Below, in pieces: positions 35,043-41,581 of a stretch of 41,581 bases of DNA (its first letter is position 1; each line of letters starts with the position of its first letter). The notes beneath the pieces were generated by a model, which was not told where the DNA came from, ran no database searches, and worked only from the letters and a program-made list of their open reading frames with translations. The stretch spans positions 1 to 41,581 of the forward strand of contig NZ_WNKT01000035.1 in the NCBI RefSeq assembly GCF_009720725.1, read 5' to 3'. Position numbers and translations under genes: made by a program. This stretch comes from Allochromatium palmeri. GTDB taxonomy: Bacteria > Pseudomonadota > Gammaproteobacteria > Chromatiales > Chromatiaceae.

Positions 35043-35608
35043 CACCCATCAAGACCCCCAAGAAACTCATCGAAGTCGCCCTGCCGCTGGATGCGATTAA
35101 TGTTGCTGCTGCCCGCGAAAAGTCGATCCGCCACGGCCATCCGAGCACGTTGCATCTGTGGTGGGCGCGGCGGCCGTTGGCGGCGGCGCGGGCGGTGATC
35201 TTTGCGCAGATGGTCAATGATCCCGGTTACGAGCGTCATTTGGGGCGTGGGGTGAACAAGGAGAAGGCGGCGGCCGAGCGCGAGCGGCTGTTCAAGATCA
35301 TCGAGGATCTGGTGTTGTGGGAGAACACCAACAACGAGGAGGTATTGGAGCGAGCACGGGCGGAAATCTGGAAGAGCTGGCGGGAGACCTGTGCGCTCAA
35401 CAAACACCATCCGCAGGCGTCTGAGCTGTTCGACCCGGAGACGCTGCCGGGCTTCCATGATCCCTTTGCGGGTGGTGGGGCGCTGCCGTTGGAGGCGCAG
35501 CGTTTGGGGTTGGAGAGCTATGCGTCCGATCTCAACCCGGTGGCGGTGACCATCAACAAGGCGATGATCGAGATTCCGCCCAAGTTTGCCGGTCGGGCGC
35601 CGGTCTTT

Positions 35609-35631
35609 GGGAGCGCCGGCGTCTCGCCGGC
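35609..35631 (+). repeat. Left REP copy of the RAYT unit
   Basis: A 23-bp sequence identical in inverted orientation to 36185-36207. It contains the hairpin GCCGGCG-TCT-CGCCGGC (35615-35631), the form expected of a REP element recognised by its transposase. Confidence 0.9.
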
Positions 35632-36184
35632 AAAAAATTGGTTCTCTCGCGGCTATCTGCCACACCTTGACCACCCTGGGTTGATTCAATTTATTACCTT
35701 TCGTCTCGCCGATGCAATACCGCATGACGTACTGAAACGCTTAATCGAGGAAGAAGCAGACGATCTTGAGCGTAGTCGATCGCTCGAAAAGCTGCTCGAT
35801 CATGGATATGGCGAATGTCAATTAGCTGATCCAGCAAACGCTGAAATCGTTCAAAGCGCCTTACTGCATTTCAACGAACAACGGTATCGCCTGCTTGCCT
35901 GGGTGATCATGCCCAACCATGTTCATGTGCTGATCGAAACGCTTAAAGGGCATGGTTTGTCGGAAATTGTGCATTCATGGAAATCGTTCACGGCTAAAGA
36001 AATCAATCGTCGTCTCGGCAGGACGGGGGAGTTTTGGCAGCGTGAATATTTTGATCGTTATATTCGCGATGAGCGACACCTGAACGCGACAGTTCATTAC
36101 ATCGAACAGAATCCGGTCAAGGCTGGACTCGTGCGACGTGCTGAGGAATGGAGATATTTGGGGGTGTATTGGTATCGGGAGAGT

Positions 36185-36207
36185 GCCGGCGAGACGCCGG
36201 CGCTCCC
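36185..36207 (-). repeat. Right REP copy of the RAYT unit
   Basis: The exact inverted copy of 35609-35631, with the 7-bp stem and 3-base loop at 36185-36201 and a CGCTCCC outer end. No other copy was noticed in the window. Confidence 0.9.
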
Positions 36208-36303
36208 AGGTCTAGAGGATTGGTCTGGGGCCAGGGGGCTGGCTGAGGATGTGCGTCGCTATGGGGCCTGGATGCGCGATCAGGCACCGAGCTGGGCAAC
36301 CGC

Positions 36304-37092
36304 ATGATCGGCTCCGGCACAAACGCCCTGGCCTCCAGCATCGTCCTCGTCTGCCGCCAACGCGCCGCTGATGCACCAACCGTCTCGCGCCGCGACTTCA
36401 TCCGCGAACTCAACGCCACCCTGCCCGAAGCACTGGCCGAAATGACCCGCGGCGGCATCAATTCCCCAGTCGCCCCGGTGGACTTATCCCAGGCCATCAT
36501 CGGCCCCGGCATGGAAGTCTTCAGCAAATACAGCGCCGTACTGGAAGCCGACGGCTCGCCCATGAGCGTGCGCACCGCCCTGCAACTGATCAACCGCTTC
36601 GTGGCTGAGGATGACTTCGACCACGACACCCAATTCTGCCTCGCCTGGTTCGAGCAACACGGCTGGGCCGAAGGCAAATATGGCGATGCCGACGTCCTCG
36701 CCCGCGCCAAAGGCACCAGCGTCGGTGGCCTCGTCGATGCCGGCGTGGTCGAAAGCGGCGGCGGCGATCTGCGCCTGCTCAAATGGGCGGAAATGCCCCG
36801 CGACTGGTCGCCCGAAACCGACAGCCGCGTGCCGATCTGGGAAGCCCTGCACCAACTGATCCGCGCCCTCAACCAGGACGGCGAAACCGCCGCCGGCCGC
36901 CTGCTGGCACGCATGCCCGACAAGACCGCCGGCATCACCGCGCTGACCTACCGCCTCTATACCCTCTGCGAACGCCAGGGCTGGGCCGAAGAGGCCCGCG
37001 CCTACAACGAACTGCAAGGCGCCTGGTCCGGGATCGAACAGGCCGGCCAGGAAGCCGGCCATATCGGCAGTCAGGTTGGAATGGATTTTTGA
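36304..37092 (+). pseudogene. C-terminal fragment of the DUF1156 methyltransferase
   Basis: An open frame of 262 residues starts with an ATG that is an internal methionine of the ancestral protein ([15 protein letters not shown]). It matches the conserved DUF1156-methylase tail: [69 protein letters not shown] and [18 protein letters not shown]. It overlaps the upstream frame by four bases (ATGA), so it may still be translated by coupling. It holds no SAM-binding or catalytic motif and cannot methylate alone. Confidence 0.8.
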
Positions 37093-37104
37093 GGAGGAAG
37101 AGTG

Positions 37105-38295
37105 ATGCGTATCGAGTCCATCCGTCTGAAGAACTACAAAAGCTTTCGCGAAGCCAGTATTTCCGACATCCCCAGCCTCTGTGTAGTGGTGGGAGCCAAT
37201 GGCACGGGCAAGAGCACCCTGTTCGGCGTGTTCGGGCTGCTCAAGGACTGCCTGCTGTTCAATGTGCGCCAGGCGTTGCAGCAGCGTGGCGGATTCCGTG
37301 AGGTGCTGTCACGCGGAGCCGATCCGGCCGAAGGCATCGAGATCGAAATCAAATTCCGCTTGAAGATTTCAGGTATCGACCGACTGGTGACCTATGCGCT
37401 GCACATAGGAGAGGAAAAAGGCCGCGCTGTGGTGCTGCATGAGGTACTGCGCTACAAGCGTGGCCGTCACGGGTCGCCATTCCACTTCCTGGATTTTCGT
37501 CGGGGTGTCGGTTATGCGATCAATAACGAAGAGGATTTCAACCGACCGGATGAAGAGCTGGAGTGCGAGGAGCAGAAAGTCGCTCCAGATGCACTGGCGA
37601 TCAGCGGTTTAGGTCAGTTCGAGCGTTTCAAGGCGGCCAATGCCTTCCGCCAGCTGATCGAGAACTGGCATGTATCGGACTTCCATATCAGCGCCGCACG
37701 CGGCAGTAAAGACGCTGTCGGTGTGGACGATCACTTGTCGGTGACCGGCGACAACCTGCAATTGGTGGCGCGCAACATCTATGAGAATCACCCGGAGGTG
37801 TTCAAGCAGATTTTGATGCGCATGCGCTCCAGAGTTCCGGGTATCAATGAGGTGATACCCAAACTGACGGAAGACGGGCGCCTGCTGTTGCAGTTCAGTG
37901 ACGGGGCTTTCAAGGATCCGTTCATCGACCGCTATGTATCCGATGGCACCATCAAAATGTTTGCCTATCTGGTGTTGTTGCACGACCCCAATCCTCACCC
38001 GCTGCTCTGCGTGGAGGAGCCGGAGAATCAGCTCTATCCGTCACTGCTTGGCGAACTGGCCGAGGAGTTCCGTGACTATGCCTTACGCGGTGGGCAGGTG
38101 CTGGTCTCGACCCACTCGCCGGATCTGCTCAATGCCTTGCAACTGGGTGAAGTCTTTTGGCTGGTCAAGGAACACGGGTATACCCGAATCAACCGTGCAC
38201 GGGATGATGCGCAGATCGCCGCTTACATGAAGGAAGGCGACCAGATGGGCTATCTGTGGAAGCAGGGCTTTTTTACCGGAGTCGATCCGGAATGA
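37105..38295 (+). CDS. AAA ATPase (OLD/RecF-like) partnered with a DUF4276 protein
   Basis: The protein has 396 residues. It is an ABC-like AAA_21 ATPase: Walker A VVGANGTGKST (28-38) after the RecF-type start MRIESIRLKNYKSF, Walker B LLCVEEPENQLYP, and STHSPDLLNAL as the H-loop. GAGGAGG lies nine bases before the ATG at 37105, which is preferred over the GTG one codon earlier. The gene begins 12 bases after the methylase remnant and overlaps the DUF4276 gene by four bases (ATGA). ATPase plus TOPRIM-like protein resembles a split OLD-family nuclease, an antiphage module; the exact system name is uncertain. Confidence 0.82.
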   Translation: MRIESIRLKNYKSFREASISDIPSLCVVVGANGTGKSTLFGVFGLLKDCLLFNVRQALQQRGGFREVLSRGADPAEGIEIEIKFRLKISGIDRLVTYALHIGEEKGRAVVLHEVLRYKRGRHGSPFHFLDFRRGVGYAINNEEDFNRPDEELECEEQKVAPDALAISGLGQFERFKAANAFRQLIENWHVSDFHISAARGSKDAVGVDDHLSVTGDNLQLVARNIYENHPEVFKQILMRMRSRVPGINEVIPKLTEDGRLLLQFSDGAFKDPFIDRYVSDGTIKMFAYLVLLHDPNPHPLLCVEEPENQLYPSLLGELAEEFRDYALRGGQVLVSTHSPDLLNALQLGEVFWLVKEHGYTRINRARDDAQIAAYMKEGDQMGYLWKQGFFTGVDPE

Positions 38296-38882
38296 CGACA
38301 CTGGCGTTCTGTCTGGAGGAAGCATCGGCCAAAGCGATGTTGCAGGGCGTTCTACCGAGGCTGTTGCCTAACGATATCGCGGTGCACTACATCGTCTTTG
38401 AAGGCAAGCAGGATATGCACAAGCAGTTGGTCAAGCGCTTGCGGTTTTGGCAGAAGCCCGATACTCGTTTTGTGGTGATGCGCGACCAGGATAGCGGCGA
38501 TTGCCGGATCGTGCGGCAGGAGTTGCTGGAGCTGTGTCGCGAAGCTGGGCGCGAGGATGCGCTGGTGCGCGTGGCCTGCCGCGAACTGGAGAGTTTTTAT
38601 CTGGGGGATCTGCAAGCGGTCGAGTCCGGTCTTGCGATCAAGGGCCTGGCACGCCAGCAGGGCAATCGCAAATTTCGTGATCCGGATGCACTGGTCAATG
38701 CGTCCGAAGAACTGGGCAAGTTGACCGGCAAGCGTTACCAGAAGCTCGGCGGCTCACGCCGTATTGGGCCGCATTTGAACTTGGATGACGGCATGAATAC
38801 CTCCCGCAGTTTCAAGGCGCTTATCGAAGGCGTGCGTAGAGTCAGCAAGGAGACATACAGTGACGCTGAAACCCTGGCGTGA
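38292..38882 (+). CDS. DUF4276 family, TOPRIM-like protein
   Basis: The protein has 196 residues. The N-terminus has an acidic pair (FCLEEASAK, Glu9-Glu10) and later MRDQDSGD (Asp65, Asp67), which together look like the E and DxD of a TOPRIM metal site. [12 protein letters not shown] and [14 protein letters not shown] follow, both usual in DUF4276. It is therefore the likely nuclease partner of the ATPase before it. The start shares ATGA with that gene, and the end overlaps the DUF499 gene by 23 bases. No catalytic proof exists in the sequence beyond these residues. Confidence 0.75.
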   Translation: MTTLAFCLEEASAKAMLQGVLPRLLPNDIAVHYIVFEGKQDMHKQLVKRLRFWQKPDTRFVVMRDQDSGDCRIVRQELLELCREAGREDALVRVACRELESFYLGDLQAVESGLAIKGLARQQGNRKFRDPDALVNASEELGKLTGKRYQKLGGSRRIGPHLNLDDGMNTSRSFKALIEGVRRVSKETYSDAETLA

Positions 38883-41517
38883 GATCGCCGAACCCCATGA
38901 AGACGTTCGCCGCGGCACCTTCGTCCAGGCGGAGTTCGCCGCCGACATCACCCGCGTGCACACCGGCACCGCCACCGCCGAGTACCAGAACCCGACGCTG
39001 TTCTTCGAGCGCACCTTCATCACCGAGGGTATGCGGTTGCTGCTGGATTCGGTCGTGAAGCGCCTGTGCGGCCAGGGCGGCGATCCGGTCATCCAGCTGC
39101 AAACCGCCTTTGGCGGCGGCAAGACCCACACCATGCTGGCGGTCTACCACCTAGCCGGCGGCCAGGTACCGGCCAGCGAGATGCCGGGCATCCCGAACAT
39201 CATCGACCAGGCCGGGGTCAGCGAACTGCCGCGTGCGCGCGTGGCCGTGATCGATGGCATCAAGGCCTCACCCAACCAGCCGGTGCCGCATGGCGCCATC
39301 CAGGTGCATACCCTGTGGGGAGATCTGGCCTGGCAGCTCGGGGGTGAGGATGGCTATGCCCTGGTGGCCGAGGCCGACCGCTCCGGCACCTCGCCGGGCA
39401 AGAGCGTGCTGGAAACCCTGCTTGCGCGCTATGCGCCCTGCGTGATTTTGGTCGATGAGCTGGTGGCCTACATTCGCCAGTTCGAGGAGGGCAAAAGCCT
39501 CAGTGGTGGCAGCTTCGATTCCAACCTGACCTTTATCCAGGGGCTGACCGAGGCGCTCAAGGCTGTGCCCACCGCGGTGATGCTGGCCTCGCTGCCGGAG
39601 TCGGAGAAGGAAGCCGGCAGTCAGCGCGGCGTGCGGGCGCTGGAGTCGTTGTCCCACTACTTCGGGCGGGTGCAGGCGCTCTGGAAGCCGGTCGGCACAG
39701 AGGAAGCCTTCGAGATCGTGCGGCGCCGACTGTTCAGCCACATCACCGACACATCGGCGGCCGAGACGGTCTGCCGGGCCTTTGCCGACTCGTACATCGC
39801 CCAGAACGCCGACTTCCCCGCCGAGACACAGGAAAGCCGCTACTACGAGCGGCTGCTGCACGCCTATCCGATCCATCCGGAGGTGTTCGACCGCCTGTAC
39901 GAGGACTGGTCGACGCTGGACAACTTCCAGCGCACCCGTGGCGTGCTGAAGCTGATGGCGAAGATGATCTTCAGCCTGTGGAAGGACGGCAACAACGACC
40001 CGCTGATCATGCCCGGCAGCCTACCGCTAGCCGATCCGGACTCGCGCAACGAGATCACCAACTACCTGCCGCCCGGCTGGGATCCGGTGATGGAGCGCGA
40101 CATCGATGGCCCGCGCGCGGAAACCGTGGCCATCGAGAACCACAATGCCCGCCTGGGCAGCGTGCAGGCCTGTCGGCGAACCGCGCGCACCATCTTCCTC
40201 GGCAGTGCGCCAACGACCCCCAGCCAGTTGGTGCGCGGCATCGAGCTGGAGCGGATCCTGCTCGGAACCGTGCAGCCGGGCCAGCCGGTCGGCCTGTTCA
40301 AGGACGCGCTGCGCAGTCTGGCGGACAAGCTGCATTACCTCAACAGTGCCAACAACCACTACTGGTTCGACACCCGCCCCAACCTGCGCCGCGAAATGGA
40401 GGAGCGCAAGAAGCGCTTCAAGGACAAGGAAGACCTGTACCCGGTCATCCGCAAGCGCGTGCAGGAGAGTTTCGCCAGCGGGGTGTTCGGCGGCATCCAT
40501 GTGTTCACCGAGAGCCTGGACGTGCCGGATGACTGGCGGCTGCGTCTGGTGGTGTTGGCCCCCGACGCCGGCTACAGCAAGAGCGGCCCAAGCCGAGCCA
40601 TCGCCAAGGCGACGGAGATCCTCAAGAGCCGTGGCGAGCAGCCGCGGCAGAAGCAGAATCGCCTGATCTACCTCGCCGCCGATCAGGACAACGTCAGTCG
40701 CCTGAAGGATCAGGTGCGCACCCTGCTGGCCTGGGAGTCCATCGTCACTGACTACAGGGACAACCGCATCACCCTCGACAACCTGATGGCCAAGAATGCC
40801 TCAGCCAGTTTCGAGCAGGCACGGGACGCCCTGAAGCGGATGATCCGCGAGACCTACAAGTGGCTGCTGGCACCGGTACAGACGGCTGTGCCGGGCCGTG
40901 GTCTCTCGGAGATCCAGTGGGAGCCGTTCCCGGTCAATGCCGGTGCGGCCAACCTGTCCCAGGAAATCGAGCGCGTACTCAAGGACAACGAACTGCTGAT
41001 CACCGAGTGGGCGCCCTATCACCTGGCCAACGTGCTGAAACGCTGGTTCTGGAAGGATGAGGTCAAGGACGTCGGCGCGCTCGATGTCTGGCAGAAGAGC
41101 GGCTGCTACCTGTATCTACCGCGTCTGCGCGATGACGCCGTATTCATTCGCACCCTGAGTGTGGGCGTCGAGGGACAGGACTTCTTCGCGATTGCGCAAG
41201 GCAAGGAGGGTGACCGCTATCTGGGCTTCAGCTTCGGCCGGCCGACGGCGATCTTCCTCGATGATTCATACCGGCTGATTGAGCCGGCCACGGCGGCTGC
41301 TTACGCCGCCGCGTTGCGCGCCAAGGAAGCAGAGGAACGTGCCGTGCGTGAGGGCAACGACACGCCCGCCGGCACGCACGGTGAGACCGTCGAGGTGACT
41401 GGAACGGAGACACCAGGAGGCGGCACGCCCGTTGAAGTTGTCGAACCCAAGAAAGCCCGGCCGACCCAGTTCTATTGGACTTTGGACAAAAACACGCTCC
41501 TTCCCAGTGCCCAGTAG
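38860..41517 (+). CDS. DUF499 P-loop ATPase of the defence operon
   Basis: The 885-residue protein starts with GTG at 38860, with AAGGAG eight bases upstream. Walker A is [11 protein letters not shown] (82-92) and Walker [17 protein letters not shown] (about 195-210), both typical of DUF499. [16 protein letters not shown] and YDP-like helical segments follow, and a C-terminal low-complexity Thr/Gly/Glu linker (about 835-865) precedes a short conserved tail [18 protein letters not shown]499 ATPases recur beside DUF1156 methylases and SNF2 helicases in defence islands; their activity is not known. It is the last gene fully inside the window. The 64 bases after it show no gene, and the operon may continue. 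Confidence 0.88.
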   Translation: MTLKPWREIAEPHEDVRRGTFVQAEFAADITRVHTGTATAEYQNPTLFFERTFITEGMRLLLDSVVKRLCGQGGDPVIQLQTAFGGGKTHTMLAVYHLAGGQVPASEMPGIPNIIDQAGVSELPRARVAVIDGIKASPNQPVPHGAIQVHTLWGDLAWQLGGEDGYALVAEADRSGTSPGKSVLETLLARYAPCVILVDELVAYIRQFEEGKSLSGGSFDSNLTFIQGLTEALKAVPTAVMLASLPESEKEAGSQRGVRALESLSHYFGRVQALWKPVGTEEAFEIVRRRLFSHITDTSAAETVCRAFADSYIAQNADFPAETQESRYYERLLHAYPIHPEVFDRLYEDWSTLDNFQRTRGVLKLMAKMIFSLWKDGNNDPLIMPGSLPLADPDSRNEITNYLPPGWDPVMERDIDGPRAETVAIENHNARLGSVQACRRTARTIFLGSAPTTPSQLVRGIELERILLGTVQPGQPVGLFKDALRSLADKLHYLNSANNHYWFDTRPNLRREMEERKKRFKDKEDLYPVIRKRVQESFASGVFGGIHVFTESLDVPDDWRLRLVVLAPDAGYSKSGPSRAIAKATEILKSRGEQPRQKQNRLIYLAADQDNVSRLKDQVRTLLAWESIVTDYRDNRITLDNLMAKNASASFEQARDALKRMIRETYKWLLAPVQTAVPGRGLSEIQWEPFPVNAGAANLSQEIERVLKDNELLITEWAPYHLANVLKRWFWKDEVKDVGALDVWQKSGCYLYLPRLRDDAVFIRTLSVGVEGQDFFAIAQGKEGDRYLGFSFGRPTAIFLDDSYRLIEPATAAAYAAALRAKEAEERAVREGNDTPAGTHGETVEVTGTETPGGGTPVEVVEPKKARPTQFYWTLDKNTLLPSAQ

Positions 41518-41581
41518 GCCTTCTTGAAACTTTTCGTGGTATGCATCCGATCAAGCCGTCGCGGTGAGCCTCGGTTGGCGC

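Larger units (their letters stand above)
35609..36207 (+). mobile_element. REP-associated tyrosine transposase (RAYT) unit flanked by inverted REPs
   Basis: The 599-base unit is bounded by 23-bp perfect inverted repeats. Inside, a frame encodes a Y1/HUH transposase of the REP-associated type: [24 protein letters not shown], the HUH motif in [43 protein letters not shown] and the catalytic-tyrosine motif [13 protein letters not shown]. It appears complete in its core. It has no ATG of its own before the HUH region and is fused in frame to the methyltransferase N-terminus, so it may be translated from that start. A short GGTCT repeat flanks the unit on both sides (35602-35606 and 36209-36213), perhaps by chance. 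Confidence 0.88.
35039..37092 (+). pseudogene. DUF1156-type adenine methyltransferase, interrupted and internally deleted
   Basis: The N-terminal part (190 residues) is a DUF1156 start: [41 protein letters not shown], the SAM-binding motif [14 protein letters not shown] (about 140-152) and SDLNPVA. A RAYT element then interrupts it at codon 191. After the element a short piece resumes ([20 protein letters not shown]), then the sequence jumps to the C-terminal part in another frame ([18 protein letters not shown] onward, open from 36304). The part that should hold the catalytic DPPY motif is gone. Full-length relatives have roughly 900-1000 residues. The methylase is therefore almost certainly inactive, although both broken pieces remain open frames in the operon. 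Confidence 0.88.

Noticed and set aside
35602-36213. GGTCT flanking repeat as a target-site duplication
   Set aside because: Five bases can match by chance and Y1/HUH transposases do not normally make duplications.
29424-41517. Calling the operon a DISARM system
   Set aside because: The helicase and methylase resemble class 1 DISARM parts, but DrmA, DrmB and DrmC are not in the window and DUF499 is not a DISARM gene.
1-41581. CRISPR array or retron msr-msd region near the defence genes
   Set aside because: No regularly spaced direct repeats and no reverse transcriptase frame were found.

Overview
The window is GC-rich with dense gene packing, and its gene content looks like a gammaproteobacterium of the purple sulfur type (Chromatiaceae or close kin). 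This placement is an inference from a Tat-exported NiFe hydrogenase, a MaoC-Pta/AckA/FabI cluster, a glyoxylate-cycle isocitrate lyase, cobalamin genes, c-type cytochromes and a long class I NrdA. No rRNA or other taxonomic marker is present.

Layout. 1-3624: tail of an IS630 transposase, a secreted phosphodiester glycosidase, a membrane-anchored NERD protein, then divergent cobE and cobB whose start codons overlap. 3686-7515: a Fic-domain protein and the copper ATPase copA, both on the minus strand. 7534-12931: a regulatory region with an FNR-like box, then NiFe hydrogenase small and large subunits and a secreted triheme multidomain protein. 12957-14980: IS630 debris, an alpha/beta hydrolase whose C-terminus runs into that debris, and a degenerate EAL protein. 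15114-18558: fabI, maoC-pta and ackA as a tight operon ending in a strong terminator. 18777-21711: a small tRNA-Arg-associated island holding two integrase remnants around an HTH / AbiEi / AbiEii operon. 21863-29368: housekeeping genes pdxH, aceA, an intein-containing nrdA and a diheme cytochrome c. 29424-41517: one rightward defence operon.

The defence operon is the most unusual region. It begins with a large SNF2-type helicase carrying a C-terminal DUF3883 nuclease-like domain and ends in the window with a DUF499 ATPase. Between them lie a Septu-like pair (AAA ATPase + TIGR02646 HNH protein), a DUF1156-type adenine methyltransferase gene, and a second pair (AAA ATPase + DUF4276 TOPRIM-like protein). 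Most junctions are start/stop overlaps. The methyltransferase gene is broken: a REP-associated tyrosine transposase flanked by 23-bp perfect inverted REP copies sits inside it, and a further deletion with a frame change removed its catalytic core.

Other points of note are an intein directly after the catalytic cysteine of NrdA, paired NrdR-like boxes before nrdA, FNR-like boxes before the hydrogenase and aceA, and an OmpR/PmrA-type direct repeat before copA. All functional statements rest on reading motifs by eye; no database search was run.
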